Shown here: positions 52,553 through 61,960 of the stretch, piece by piece
Layout: each line of letters begins with the position of its first letter
Position numbering within the stretch: the first letter of the stretch is position 1
DNA from: DATHTS01 sp965219305
GTDB taxonomy: Bacteria; Acidobacteriota; Blastocatellia; Pyrinomonadales; Pyrinomonadaceae
Assembly: GCA_965219305.1 (NCBI GenBank)
Contig: OZ244725.1
Coordinates: 4,712,001-4,776,000 of the forward strand
Direction of reading: 5' to 3'
DNA length: 64,000 bases
Program-made: the position numbers and the translations under genes
Notes under the pieces: model-generated
What the model saw: only the letters and a program-made list of their open reading frames with translations
What the model was told of the DNA's origin: nothing
The model's database searches: none

Positions 52553-53788
52553 TTATACGCTTGTTCTCTGTTTCCAACTTTGCGGATTGCTTCCGTCGTC
52601 AAGTCTAACCATCGAAATTGCGCCCGGCGACGGGCAAACCAACGCGCATAAATTACAGCCGACGCATTCCGGTTCATCAACCACCGGAAATCTATTCTCG
52701 TCAAAATCGAAACACTGATGCGCGCCGTCTTCGCAGGCGACGTAGCAAAGATTGCACTTGATACAATTTTCAGGATTAACACGCGCCACGACTTTATAAT
52801 TGAGATCAAGATTTCCCCAATCGGTAACGCGCGAAACGGATTTGCCGATAATGTCATTAACCGACGCGAAACCTTTTTCGTCCAAATAATTATTCAAACC
52901 GTCAATCATATCTTCAACGATTCGATAACCGTAGTGCATTACAGCTGTGCAAACCTGCACATTTCCCGCGCCTAAAAGTAAAAATTCAACGGCGTCGCGC
53001 CAGGTGTTGATGCCGCCGATGCCCGAAATCGGAATATTGAATTCAGCGTCGCGCGCCAATTCCGAAACCATATTGAGCGCAATCGGTTTAACGGCAGTTC
53101 CGCAGTAACCGCCGTGCGCCGCCATTCCGTTGACATTCGGATAAGGAATCATCGTATCGAGATCAACTCCCATCACGGAATTAATCGTATTTATCAACGA
53201 AACTGCGTCCGCGCCGCCTTTCTGCGCCGCGCGTCCCGGCGGCAGAATGTGCGTTACATTCGGCGTTAATTTCACGATCACGGGCAGATTTGAAACTTCC
53301 TTCACCCATTCCGTGACCATACAAGTATATTCAGGAACTTGCCCCATCGCCGCGCCCATTCCGCGCTCGCTCATTCCGTGCGGACAGCCGAAATTCAGTT
53401 CAAAACCGTCGCAGCCCGTGTCTTGAGTGCGTTTAGTGATTTCCTGCCACGCTTCTTTTTTTGATTCAACCATCAACGAAGCAATCACCGCGTGATTCGG
53501 ATATTTCTTCTTGCACGCCGCCATTTCCTTGAGATTTATCTCAAGCGACCGATCCGTAATCAGTTCGATATTATTCAAACCGATCATCCGCAACGCCCCG
53601 CTATCAATCGAAGCCAGACGCGACGAAACATTTACAATCGGCTCACCAAGCGTCTTCCAAACCGCGCCGCCCCAACCCGCATCAAACGCCCGTTCGATCA
53701 TCGAACCCATATTCGTCGGCGGTGCAGAAGCCAGCCAAAACGGATTCGGCGATTTTATTCCCGCGAAATTTACACTTAAATCTGCCAT
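52553..53788 (-). CDS. preA: NAD-dependent dihydropyrimidine dehydrogenase subunit PreA
   Basis: The 411-residue protein has the FMN-binding TIM-barrel of dihydroorotate-dehydrogenase type (NPFWLASAPPTNMGSM, NFGCPHGMSERGMGAAMGQ, ISGIGGINTWRDAVEFLLLG). A C-terminal 2[4Fe-4S] ferredoxin follows: CIKCNLCYVAC near residue 336 and CVGCNLCALVCP near 378. It is the catalytic half that reduces uracil or thymine. The companion NADPH-binding PreT was not found next to it. Confidence 0.92.
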   Translation of the reverse strand: MADLSVNFAGIKSPNPFWLASAPPTNMGSMIERAFDAGWGGAVWKTLGEPIVNVSSRLASIDSGALRMIGLNNIELITDRSLEINLKEMAACKKKYPNHAVIASLMVESKKEAWQEITKRTQDTGCDGFELNFGCPHGMSERGMGAAMGQVPEYTCMVTEWVKEVSNLPVIVKLTPNVTHILPPGRAAQKGGADAVSLINTINSVMGVDLDTMIPYPNVNGMAAHGGYCGTAVKPIALNMVSELARDAEFNIPISGIGGINTWRDAVEFLLLGAGNVQVCTAVMHYGYRIVEDMIDGLNNYLDEKGFASVNDIIGKSVSRVTDWGNLDLNYKVVARVNPENCIKCNLCYVACEDGAHQCFDFDENRFPVVDEPECVGCNLCALVCPSPGAISMVRLDDGSNPQSWKQRTSV

Positions 53789-53810
53789 AGTTTTTTACGA
53801 ATTTATTTTG

Positions 53811-53850
53811 AGACAGTTAAGTTTTTTATCAAAAAAACTCTCTACTGTCT
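53811..53850 (-). terminator. Hairpin downstream of the DnaJ-domain gene
   Basis: AGACAGT (53811-53817) pairs with ACTGTCT (53844-53850), and an inner AGTTTTTT/AAAAAACT pairing extends the hairpin. It lies between the 3' end of the DnaJ-domain gene and the preA start, on the same strand. Confidence 0.6.
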
Positions 53851-53887
53851 TTATTCTGATCATTTTTTGTTGAAAGATTATTAGTGT

Positions 53888-54703
53888 TTAATAATCTAAC
53901 CGCGAAGCGAAAGAATGCATAAGATCAACTGCTAAAACGACAATCGGCGGATAAAATAAAAGTTCCGGTCTGAGATGGTGAGAATATGTCATCGGCATAC
54001 TCGCCGTGACAAACATTTCCAGATAATTTCCGATTAAAATACCAACTCCGAGACTTGCAAGAAAACCGATGACCAGAAAACTGACGGCGGTAATTCGAGA
54101 ATATGGTTTTTCGATTTGTTCGGTTTCTTCGATTAAAATTGAATCGTGCAGATTTTCTCCTGCATAAGTATAACGCTCGAAACCTTCGTGAAAACGCCGG
54201 AAAATATGAAGCATTCCGAGGACAAACAAAATGACAAGGATTGCTTTGCCGAAAAACGGGGAATTGCTCCAAAACATCGGTTTGAAAATTCCGACGAAAG
54301 TTGTTGAAAGAAAAAGTGCGACGACGGGGAAAATTACTTTTTGCAATGCCAGAGATTCTTTCCTTTCTTCGGCGATCATTCGGTCAACTATCGCATTATA
54401 CCGTTTTTCGTATGCCATTCGGCGCAGACGCTGAGCGTGCGGATTGTCTGAATCTAAAATTGTCGGATCATTCGGCGTTCTGCGGAATTCGTATTCGAGA
54501 AGTTTTTTATCGTAAAAAGCTCTTTCCTGCGGATCGCTTAAAATTTTATAAGCCTTCGCAATGCGGGAAAATTCGCGTGCCGCCGATTCCTTTCCATCGT
54601 TAACATCAGGATGTTTTTTGCGGGCAAGACGGCGATACGCCGATTTAATTTCAGCGGCACTCGCTTTTGAAGATATTTTCAGGATTTGGTAGTAATTCAC
54701 CAT
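53888..54703 (-). CDS. DnaJ-domain membrane protein
   Basis: The 271-residue protein starts with a J-domain: MVNYYQILKISSKASAAEIK, RRLARKKHPDVNDGKE (the HPD motif), and AYKILSDPQERAFYDKK. About 75 residues of linker follow, then four hydrophobic segments, for example VIFPVVALFLSTTFVGIF and ITAVSFLVIGFLASLGVGIL. It is a membrane-anchored co-chaperone that would stimulate a DnaK at the membrane. No dnaK lies near it. The client is unknown. Confidence 0.85.
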   Translation of the reverse strand: MVNYYQILKISSKASAAEIKSAYRRLARKKHPDVNDGKESAAREFSRIAKAYKILSDPQERAFYDKKLLEYEFRRTPNDPTILDSDNPHAQRLRRMAYEKRYNAIVDRMIAEERKESLALQKVIFPVVALFLSTTFVGIFKPMFWSNSPFFGKAILVILFVLGMLHIFRRFHEGFERYTYAGENLHDSILIEETEQIEKPYSRITAVSFLVIGFLASLGVGILIGNYLEMFVTASMPMTYSHHLRPELLFYPPIVVLAVDLMHSFASRLDY

Positions 54704-54790
54704 CAGTTGATGTTTTGCTCAGTAGAAGAGTTTTGTAAACTGTGCGAATCTATGTCCTAAAAGACAAGGTGAATTATAACATAAGATAGT

Positions 54791-54876
54791 GAGCAGTGAA
54801 CAGTTATCAGTTATCAGTTGGGAAAATTAATTTAAGTTGCGTAGCTTTTGGACTGACAACTATTCGCTGTTCACCG
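54791..54876. repeat. Imperfect inverted repeat with GTTATCAGTTATCAGTT units
   Basis: GTGAACAGTTATCAGTTATC at the left and the complement-like GACAACTATTCGCTGTTCAC at the right form an imperfect palindrome between the DnaJ-domain gene and exbD. Similar TTATCAGT sequence occurs near 37110. It resembles the other palindromic units in this window. Confidence 0.5.
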
Positions 54877-54880
54877 TTTA

Positions 54881-55318
54881 TTATTGAAGATTATCAATTT
54901 GCAGACTGATCGGTTCCGCTCCGGCGATTTTTACGGCATCAACTAACTTTATGACTTCACCGTAAGCCAAAGTTCGCGGAGCTTTTAGAAAGACGGTTTT
55001 TTCAACTTGGTTTGTATTTTCGACCCGAAAACCATTTTTCTCACGTTCTTGGAAAATACTATTTAATTCGGCGACAAGATTTTTTGTGTCGTTGAGATTT
55101 CCGTAATTTTCTTTGTTCAATCGCAGATTTTTTTCGGAATTAACCGCCACGACCAATGTTAAAGGATTCGAGTCGCCGGAATCATCTTTCGCTTGTTGCG
55201 GAACTTTAGTCTTGAAGTCAGTCGGTTTTGACGGAGTAATAATCATAAAAATTATTAAAAGTACGAGCAAAACATCAATTAACGGCGTTACATTTATAAT
55301 CGGTTTCAAAATTTTCAT
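54881..55318 (-). CDS. Biopolymer transport protein ExbD/TolR family
   Basis: From the ATG at 55318, which has an AGGAG ribosome site nine bases upstream, the protein has 145 residues: one membrane segment (VTPLIDVLLVLLIIFMIITP) carrying the family's conserved Asp, and a periplasmic domain ending GAEPISLQIDNLQ. The ExbD/TolR proteins work with ExbB/TolQ to use the proton gradient. No ExbB partner is adjacent, so this copy is an orphan here. It follows pabB on the same strand. Confidence 0.88.
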   Translation of the reverse strand: MKILKPIINVTPLIDVLLVLLIIFMIITPSKPTDFKTKVPQQAKDDSGDSNPLTLVVAVNSEKNLRLNKENYGNLNDTKNLVAELNSIFQEREKNGFRVENTNQVEKTVFLKAPRTLAYGEVIKLVDAVKIAGAEPISLQIDNLQ

Positions 55319-55372
55319 AAGATTTTCTCCTGAAAAGTTAGACACCGCGAAAAGTAATTAGTTCCCGAAAAA

Positions 55373-56737
55373 TTAAAATTTCAGTTCGCCGTTTATCGAA
55401 TCAAGTAACGCCTTTGCTTTCGTAAGTGTTTCTTCATATTCGCTTTGCGGTTCGCTGTCAATCACGATTCCGCCGCCGACATTGAAAATCGCCTCGTTAT
55501 TTTTTACGACCATCGTCCTGATCGCCACCGACAAATCTGCATAACTATTAAATCCCGAAATCCGAAATCCTATCGCGCCCATCGAAAGACCGCGTTCGGC
55601 GTTTTCGAGTTCATCAATTATCTGCATCGTGCGAATTTTCGGTGCGCCTGTGATCGAACCGCACGGGAAAACGGCGCGGATAATTTCGGAAAATTCGATG
55701 TTATCGCGCAATTCGCCGCGGACGGTCGAGACGAGATGAAAATATGTCGGATGTTCTTCGATGTCGCATAATTTTTCGACTTCGACAGTTCCGAATTCGC
55801 AGATTCTGCCGATGTCGTTTCGCAAAAGATCAACGATCATCACATTTTCGGCGCGGTCTTTTTCGGAATTTAACAATTCATCGCGTAGAAAATTATCTTC
55901 TTCAACCGAATTTCCGCGCGGTCGCGTGCCTTTAATCGGGGAAACTTCAATAAGTGCCGGGTGCTGCAGGCTAAGTGCTGAGTGAGAAGAATTTTCATTT
56001 TCCACTTTCCACTTTCCACTTTCCACTTTAAAGAATCTTTCGGGCGAAGCGGAAATTACTACATCGTTTTTTCTTTTGATGAAGGCGGCGAAAGGTGTCG
56101 GATGATTTTTTCTCAGTTTACAGAAAATGTTTTGCGGGGAAAGTGTTTCGGGAAGTTCGGCGCGGAATTGCTGCGTGAGATTTGTTTGATAAGTGTCGCC
56201 TTTGCGGATAAATTCTTTTATTTGTTCGACAATTTCGACATATTTTTCGCGCGTGAAATTCGATCTGACGATTGATCTTTCGGCGATTTCAAAATTAAAA
56301 TCGGCGGCTTTATTTTCGACTAACAGTTTTTCGATAAAATTAAAATTCGTTTCGTTTCCGTTAATGAAAGTTTTCTTTTGATCGTAATCGTGAATTATCA
56401 AAGTGTCGAAAACGGCGAGAAAAATGTCGGGTTCATTGGTATTTGCAAATTCTTTCGGGCGCGGTTTTATGTTTTCGAGTTTTAGACCGAAATCGTAAGA
56501 GATGGTGAAAATACAGGCGTGATCTTTGATGTTTGATTTTCGATTGAATATCTCCAGAGTTTTTTCGGCGGACTCTTCATTTATTTCCAACAATTCGACC
56601 GGAGAAATTCCGGCGACGAGAAGATGCGAGCCGAGATGAGAAACGCCGCAACTGTCGAGTATGCAGACATTTTCGGTTTCGGAAATTTTCAGAAGCGATG
56701 CGATCAGTTGATCGGCAGACAGTTTGATTTCGCGCAC
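55373..56737 (-). CDS. pabB: Aminodeoxychorismate synthase component I with in-frame repeat insertion
   Basis: The 454-residue protein has the chorismate-binding core: TYQTNLTQQF, SASPERFFKVE, PIKGTRPRG, HPTYFHLVSTVRGEL, and PCGSITGAPKIRTMQIIDEL. PabB converts chorismate and ammonia to aminodeoxychorismate for p-aminobenzoate and folate; anthranilate synthase TrpE is related, but the SITGAPK block fits PabB. Between RFFKVE and IEVSPIKGTRPRG there is an extra stretch (SGKWKVENENSSHSALSLQH) encoded by simple repeats (TTCCACTTTCCAC). The domain otherwise looks intact. Confidence 0.88.
   Translation of the reverse strand: MREIKLSADQLIASLLKISETENVCILDSCGVSHLGSHLLVAGISPVELLEINEESAEKTLEIFNRKSNIKDHACIFTISYDFGLKLENIKPRPKEFANTNEPDIFLAVFDTLIIHDYDQKKTFINGNETNFNFIEKLLVENKAADFNFEIAERSIVRSNFTREKYVEIVEQIKEFIRKGDTYQTNLTQQFRAELPETLSPQNIFCKLRKNHPTPFAAFIKRKNDVVISASPERFFKVESGKWKVENENSSHSALSLQHPALIEVSPIKGTRPRGNSVEEDNFLRDELLNSEKDRAENVMIVDLLRNDIGRICEFGTVEVEKLCDIEEHPTYFHLVSTVRGELRDNIEFSEIIRAVFPCGSITGAPKIRTMQIIDELENAERGLSMGAIGFRISGFNSYADLSVAIRTMVVKNNEAIFNVGGGIVIDSEPQSEYEETLTKAKALLDSINGELKF
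55951..56029. repeat. Simple repeat insertion within pabB
   Basis: Tandem TTTCCAC units (about 56000-56027) and a neighbouring AAGTGCTGAGTG-type stretch interrupt the conserved chorismate-binding domain without changing frame, adding about 25 residues. The neighbouring panB-folK gap has CTCAGCACTTAG, which is the complementary motif. Confidence 0.65.
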
Positions 56738-56832
56738 GAAAATGATTTTAACACGAATTTTAGTTTTTCATTTCGCGCGCTTTTAACGTAATATACGGCA
56801 AGTTCCTTTTTTCATTTATTCACTTAAAATTT

Positions 56833-58302
56833 ATGTCTGAAAATTCGATTGATAAAAATTCTCTGCTGCGCGGTTTGGGTTTGATCGCGGCGATTTCGAT
56901 CATTATCGGGAACGTCATCGGCACGGGCGTTTTTCTTAAAACGCGGATTATGAGCTGCAATCTCGGCGCGTCGCCGTGGTTCAGCACGCCGACCTGGGTG
57001 ATTATCGTCTGGGTTTTGGCGGGAATGCTGTCGCTTGCCGGCGCGTTGACTTACGCGGAACTGGCGGCGATGAAACCGCAGGCGGGCGGCGAATACGTTT
57101 TTTTGCGCGACGCTTACGGGCGCGTCTGGAGTTTTCTTTACGGCTGGATGCAGATGTTTATCGCTAAAACGGGTTCGCAAGCGGCTGTAGCGGTCGCGTT
57201 TGCGATTTTCTTTAACGATTTTCTGGGCGGCGATCTTAAAAAGACTTTATTCGAGACGAACATTTTCGGTTATCAATATGAATTGACGACGCTTCAAGTC
57301 GTGGCGGTGATGATGATAATTATTATCACGACGATAAATTGCGCGTCGGTTTCGGTCAGCGGACAAGTTGCGACTTATCTGACGGTTTTGAAGATTCTGC
57401 TCGTTTTGTTTATCGGAGTCGGCGCGTATCTTTTGGCGGACGGGAATTTTGCGAATTACGGTTTGGATAATGTCGGCGGCGCGTGTGAAAAAGTGAGCGC
57501 GGCGACGAGATACGGCGTTGAAGGGACGAGCTTTGCCGCCGGATTCGGGGCGGCGATGCTCGGCGCGTTGTGGGGTTACGACGGTTGGAATAATCTGACG
57601 TTGGTGGCGGGCGAAGTTAAAAATCCGCAGAAAAACATTCCGCTCGCGCTGATCGGCGGGACGATTGCGATCATCTTTTTGTATGTGTTCATTAATTTCG
57701 CATACTTTTACGTTTTGACACCGACGGAAATTGCGAGCGTTTCGGCTGATTCATCGGTCGCAAGGGAAGTCGCGGCGAAATTCTTGGGAGTCGGCGCGAT
57801 TGTTTTGATGAGCGCGGGATTGATGGCATCGTCGGTCGGAACGCTTCACACATCGGTTCTGACGGGCGCGCGCGTGCCGTATGCGATGGCGCAGGACGGC
57901 GTGATGTTCAAGAGTCTGGGAACTCTTTCGGCGACGAGAGTTCCGGTCGGCGCGTTAATCGTGCAGGGAATTTGGGCGTGTCTGCTGGCAATTTCCGGTT
58001 CGTTCGACACTTTGACGGATTTCGTGATCTTCGGTTCGTGGATTTTTTACGGCGTAACGACGGCGACGATTTTCGTTTTCCGCCGAAAATATCCCGATAT
58101 GGAACGCCCGTATAAAGCGTTCGGTTATCCGATCGTGCCGATCTTATTTTTACTTTCGACCGGTTGGCTTTTATACCGCACGATCATTGACGCGCCGCAA
58201 AAGGCACTCGTCGGACTTTTCTTGATTTTGTCGGGACTGCCGATTTATTATTATTTGACAAGGAAAAATGGAACAGAATCATCTGAAAGCGAAGGAACGT
58301 AG
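56833..58302 (+). CDS. APC-family amino acid permease
   Basis: The 489-residue protein has about 12 hydrophobic segments and the APC signature at the N-terminus (ISIIIGNVIGTGVFLKTRIM), plus GALTYAELAAMKPQAGGEYV in the second and third segments, and GYDGWNNLTLVAGEVKNPQK. These proteins import or exchange amino acids across the inner membrane. The substrate is unknown. Its 3' end overlaps the PilZ gene by 35 bases. Confidence 0.92.
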   Translation: MSENSIDKNSLLRGLGLIAAISIIIGNVIGTGVFLKTRIMSCNLGASPWFSTPTWVIIVWVLAGMLSLAGALTYAELAAMKPQAGGEYVFLRDAYGRVWSFLYGWMQMFIAKTGSQAAVAVAFAIFFNDFLGGDLKKTLFETNIFGYQYELTTLQVVAVMMIIIITTINCASVSVSGQVATYLTVLKILLVLFIGVGAYLLADGNFANYGLDNVGGACEKVSAATRYGVEGTSFAAGFGAAMLGALWGYDGWNNLTLVAGEVKNPQKNIPLALIGGTIAIIFLYVFINFAYFYVLTPTEIASVSADSSVAREVAAKFLGVGAIVLMSAGLMASSVGTLHTSVLTGARVPYAMAQDGVMFKSLGTLSATRVPVGALIVQGIWACLLAISGSFDTLTDFVIFGSWIFYGVTTATIFVFRRKYPDMERPYKAFGYPIVPILFLLSTGWLLYRTIIDAPQKALVGLFLILSGLPIYYYLTRKNGTESSESEGT

Positions 58303-58627
58303 AAGCGGTGAAGATCGCCGCAGTAAAGAACGTTTTGCCGTTGATATTGACATCGAATGGGAAGGCTTAGTCGGACGACGCGACGGAACTATGAGCGATA
58401 TAAGTTTCGGCGGCTGTTTCGTGATGTGTTCCGGCGAAGTTGACGACGGTGAAACCGTCAAAATTTTCCTGCCGCTTGCCGACGGAATGCGCGTTCAATT
58501 TTGGGGCGAAGTTGTAAATCACATCTTCGAGATCGGTTTCGGTATGAGATTTATCGAAATTTCAGAACCGCAGAAAGAAATTGTTCTGAGTATTATCAGT
58601 TCTGCGAAATCCGTGAAATATAAATAA
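58268..58627 (+). CDS. PilZ-domain protein
   Basis: The 119-residue protein has RRSKERFAV at the N-terminus and DISFGGCFV, which match the c-di-GMP-binding RxxxR and (D/N)xSxxG motifs of PilZ. It probably binds c-di-GMP and modulates motility or polysaccharide export. It starts 35 bases before the end of the permease gene in another frame, so translation may be coupled. Confidence 0.88.
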   Translation: MEQNHLKAKERRSGEDRRSKERFAVDIDIEWEGLVGRRDGTMSDISFGGCFVMCSGEVDDGETVKIFLPLADGMRVQFWGEVVNHIFEIGFGMRFIEISEPQKEIVLSIISSAKSVKYK

Positions 58628-58676
58628 CCGAGACGGCTGTTCGTTATTATTACAGAAGCATAATTTATGTTTAAAA

Positions 58677-58714
58677 AAAACGGAGCGTCTTTTTGGAAAA
58701 GATGCTCCGTTTTT
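58677..58714. terminator. Bidirectional terminator
   Basis: AAAACGGAGCGTCTTTT (58677-58693) pairs with AAAAGATGCTCCGTTTT (58698-58714) with one imperfect pair, and the outer runs are A and T. It lies between the pilZ and metallothionein genes, which converge. Confidence 0.85.
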
Positions 58715-58731
58715 GTTTTAAGTCGGATGAT

Positions 58732-58884
58732 TTACGAACAAACTGCGTGACCGCAATCGCACTTGATCTCCGTCAAATCTTGATCCGCCGCCTCTTCACA
58801 GTGATCGCTGCAATAACCGTTTTCATTATTTGTTGAACAATTGCACATTTCGTGAGCGCATTTGTTGTTGTTTTCATCTGCCAT
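58732..58884 (-). CDS. Metallothionein (SmtA-like)
   Basis: From the ATG at 58884, preceded by AAGGAGG, the protein has 50 residues with nine cysteines and several histidines: KCAHEMCNC, GYCSDHCEE and IKCDCGHAVC. This composition matches bacterial metallothioneins that bind zinc or cadmium. An open frame extends upstream to 58971, but its extra residues are unlike the family. It is monocistronic and ends at a shared terminator. Confidence 0.88.
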   Translation of the reverse strand: MADENNNKCAHEMCNCSTNNENGYCSDHCEEAADQDLTEIKCDCGHAVCS

Positions 58885-58971
58885 AATTTTGTTTTCCTCC
58901 TTTGATCTAGTTGTTTTCTGAACAACCAAAATCATTTTAATCCAATATTTGCTGTTTAGCAAAGAATACAA

Positions 58972-59398
58972 AATTTAAGACCGAACGGCGATTTTATATT
59001 TAACTCATAATTTGTATAACTTTCGCAATCAAAATTTGGTAAAGAGCGGATTTTGGAAAAATCTGACGGAAAACTGCGTAATTTGAAAAAAAATAATTTG
59101 AAAAAAAAGTCGTCAACCGACTCAAAAAAAACTGCATCATATTTCGTTCCTTACAATTAAAGCCATCGGAAATTCACTTAATCGTCCGAATTTTTTGCTT
59201 GATTGTATAATGTTTTTAACTTAAAATATATAATTGTAAGGAAAATCGTTTTTCTTCAAGCAGGCTACTTAGGTTAACTCGGACAAACTTTTTCGACCCG
59301 GTTTTAAAAATTAATACCACAAATCTCTCAAATTATTGTTCGTATAAGTTTACGAAACTGATACTTAAACGTTTTGAAATACATAGATTAAAAAAATT
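58972..59398. other. AT-rich intergenic region before the VCBS-repeat gene
   Basis: About 430 bases (510 from the metallothionein start) with no convincing gene. It contains long A-rich and T-rich runs (AAAAAAAATAATTTGAAAAA). I see no riboswitch or tRNA. It presumably carries the promoters of the two divergent genes. Confidence 0.5.
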
Positions 59399-61939
59399 AT
59401 GAAAAAAATATTATTGTCGGCATTTATATTAGCACTAGGGATTTTATTGATTAGCACTCAATTTAAACCTTTGAAGGTTTCAGCGAGCGGTGAAACGCAA
59501 ACGAAAAATACTTCTGAAAATCTTCAACGCGATCCAAACGATGCGAGGTTAGCATCGTTTATTGAAAAATTAACAAATCGTTCCACCGAGGGTTTAATCG
59601 AAAAGCAATCGCCGAACGGCGGTGTTTTGCTTGATTTGGATGATCGTTACCAAAATGTAATGCTTTCCAAGGTCAACGTTTACGGCGATCTCGAAGCAGC
59701 GTGCGTAACCAGTTTGGAAGAAGCCGACCGTTTTTTCGGCAGAGATCTTAAAACCGGAGAATACGTTTATGCGCCGGAATATCAATCGGAACCGGTTGAC
59801 AGAACAGCGGCGCGACACGGGATGTCAGTTCAGGAATTTGAATACTACAAAAAATTGATTGATGAAGCATCAGAACGTCGAGCCGAGAATCCGCAATTGG
59901 CACCGATTAATATTATGAACGCCGATGGTCCGGGCGAAGGTTTTAACGATGCGACGGTAGTTGCATCTGAAGGCGGCAACGAAGGAACGACACGCGGCGC
60001 ACAGCGTCTGAATCTTTTCAATTTTGCGGCGGAAGTTTGGGGGGCATTTCTTGATACGAGTGTACCTATCCAAGTTAAGTCGGAATTTAATCCGCTCACA
60101 CCTTGCTCTACATCGGGCGGAGTTCTGGGTTCGGCAGGAACTAACCTTATTAATCGTGACTTTCCCGGTGCGGAATTTCCCGGCACTTGGTATCATATTG
60201 CCCTTGCCAACAAGCGTCAGGGATCGGATGCCGCGCCTGATGTTCAGGACATCAACGCCAGATTTAACAGTGATGTGGACGATGGCTGTCTCGGCGCGGG
60301 AACTCGGTTCTACTACGGTTTGAATAATTCGACACCTCCGGGAAGAATTAATCTGCTGATTGTTTTGCTGCACGAAATGGGACACGGACTTGGTTTTTCC
60401 AGTTTTGTTAACGGTGCAACAGGCGCATTAAGCGGCGGATTTCCAGACGTTTACACAAGAAATATATTCGATCGCACCACTAACAAACGTTGGAATGAAA
60501 TGACGGATACGGAGCGACAGGCTTCGGCTGTTAATTCAGGAAATGTGGTTTGGGACGGACCGAATGTCAGAATCGCTTCCGAATTTTTAACCAACGGGCG
60601 TGACTCGTTAGGTCGGGTTCAATTATTTACGCCCAGCACTTTTCAGAGCGGCTCTTCAATCTCACACTTCGATACTATCGCCACTCCCAATTTGTTAATG
60701 GAGCCGAGTATAAATACAAGTCTTCCGCTGACTTTGGATTTAACACGTCAACAGACGCGCGATATCGGTTGGTATCGAGACACAAATACGGATCTTGTTC
60801 CCGACACAATCACAAATGTTCAACCGAGTGGCAACAGCGTTCAAATCGGTTCCAGAGTTACGATTACGTGGGCGAATAACGGTGGTTTCAATCAACCCGT
60901 AACGATTGAATTATCAACTAACGGCGGCACAACTTATACGACACTCGCTTCAAATGTAACGAACACCGGTTCTTTTACATTTACTGTTCCCAACCTGCCG
61001 ACGACGAATGCGAAAATTCGCGTCCGCGAATATGATTTTATTGAACCATCAGGAGTTTCGGTATCGAATTTTACAATTGCCGTAAATCCTACGACAGTTG
61101 TGACTGGTAAACGTTTTGATTTCGACGGCGACGGCAAATCGGATATTTCCGTGTTTCGTCCATCAAACGGCGCGTGGTATATTCAACGCTCCGCCAGCGG
61201 TTTCACGGGCGTTACTTTCGGCGCAGACGGCGATCTGCTTGCTCCGGCTGACTTTGACGGCGACGGCAAAACCGATGTTTCCGTGTTCCGTCCTTCCGAC
61301 GGCGGCTGGTATCGTGTCAATTCTTCGACCAATACTTTCTACGGCGCAACTTTCGGCGCGAACGGCGACTTGCCGCGCCCGGCTGATTTCGACGGCGATG
61401 GCAAAGCCGACATCAGCGTCTTTCGCCCGTCAAGCGGCAGCTGGTATCGTCTGAATTCATCGAACAATTCGTTTTACGGCGTGGCGTTCGGAGCAAACGG
61501 CGACAAACCTTTGATTGCCGATTTCGACGGCGACGGCAAATCGGACATCGCGGTGTTCAGACCGTCAACCGGAGCATTTTATTCGCTGGATTCGACGACG
61601 GGAGCATTCAGAGGAGTGGCGTTCGGTTTAGGAACGGACATTCCGACGCTCGGCGATTACGACGGCGACGGCAAGACCGACGTGGCGGTATTCAGACCGT
61701 CTGACGGCGGCTGGTATCGAGTGAATTCTTCGACGAACTCATTCTACGGCTTAACGTTCGGAGCAAACGGAGATATTCCTGCGGCGGCGGATTACGACGG
61801 GGACGGAAAGACCGACGTAGCGGTATTTCGCCCGTCAGCCGGAGCGTGGTATCGCCTGAACTCGACAAACGGCGGATTCTACGGAGAATCATTCGGCGCG
61901 GGAACGGACAAACCTGTGCCGGCGGCGTTTTTACAATAA
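59399..61939 (+). CDS. Secreted zinc-metalloprotease-like protein with C-terminal FG-GAP/VCBS repeats
   Basis: The 846-residue protein has a signal peptide (MKKILLSAFILALGILLIST). A central domain carries HEMGHGLGFSSF, which matches the HExxHxxGxx(H) zinc site but has Ser or Phe where the third histidine is expected. Residues ~560-846 hold six repeats of about 48 residues built on DFDGDGKxDISVFRPS and WYRxNSSxNxFYG. These are Ca-binding-like propeller repeats that resemble VCBS/FG-GAP. It is expected to act outside the cell. Whether it is proteolytically active is uncertain because the third ligand is not obvious. Confidence 0.85.
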   Translation: MKKILLSAFILALGILLISTQFKPLKVSASGETQTKNTSENLQRDPNDARLASFIEKLTNRSTEGLIEKQSPNGGVLLDLDDRYQNVMLSKVNVYGDLEAACVTSLEEADRFFGRDLKTGEYVYAPEYQSEPVDRTAARHGMSVQEFEYYKKLIDEASERRAENPQLAPINIMNADGPGEGFNDATVVASEGGNEGTTRGAQRLNLFNFAAEVWGAFLDTSVPIQVKSEFNPLTPCSTSGGVLGSAGTNLINRDFPGAEFPGTWYHIALANKRQGSDAAPDVQDINARFNSDVDDGCLGAGTRFYYGLNNSTPPGRINLLIVLLHEMGHGLGFSSFVNGATGALSGGFPDVYTRNIFDRTTNKRWNEMTDTERQASAVNSGNVVWDGPNVRIASEFLTNGRDSLGRVQLFTPSTFQSGSSISHFDTIATPNLLMEPSINTSLPLTLDLTRQQTRDIGWYRDTNTDLVPDTITNVQPSGNSVQIGSRVTITWANNGGFNQPVTIELSTNGGTTYTTLASNVTNTGSFTFTVPNLPTTNAKIRVREYDFIEPSGVSVSNFTIAVNPTTVVTGKRFDFDGDGKSDISVFRPSNGAWYIQRSASGFTGVTFGADGDLLAPADFDGDGKTDVSVFRPSDGGWYRVNSSTNTFYGATFGANGDLPRPADFDGDGKADISVFRPSSGSWYRLNSSNNSFYGVAFGANGDKPLIADFDGDGKSDIAVFRPSTGAFYSLDSTTGAFRGVAFGLGTDIPTLGDYDGDGKTDVAVFRPSDGGWYRVNSSTNSFYGLTFGANGDIPAAADYDGDGKTDVAVFRPSAGAWYRLNSTNGGFYGESFGAGTDKPVPAAFLQ

Positions 61940-61960
61940 CTACCGTTTACTGCTTTCTCT

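Noticed and set aside
56000..56027. Short tandem TTTCCAC units as a CRISPR or origin iteron
   Set aside because: They are too short and lie in the pabB coding frame; a simple coding repeat explains them.
61100..61930. Tandem similarity suggestive of a CRISPR or satellite
   Set aside because: The units are ~145 bp and in frame, and encode VCBS repeats, so they are protein repeats and not an array.
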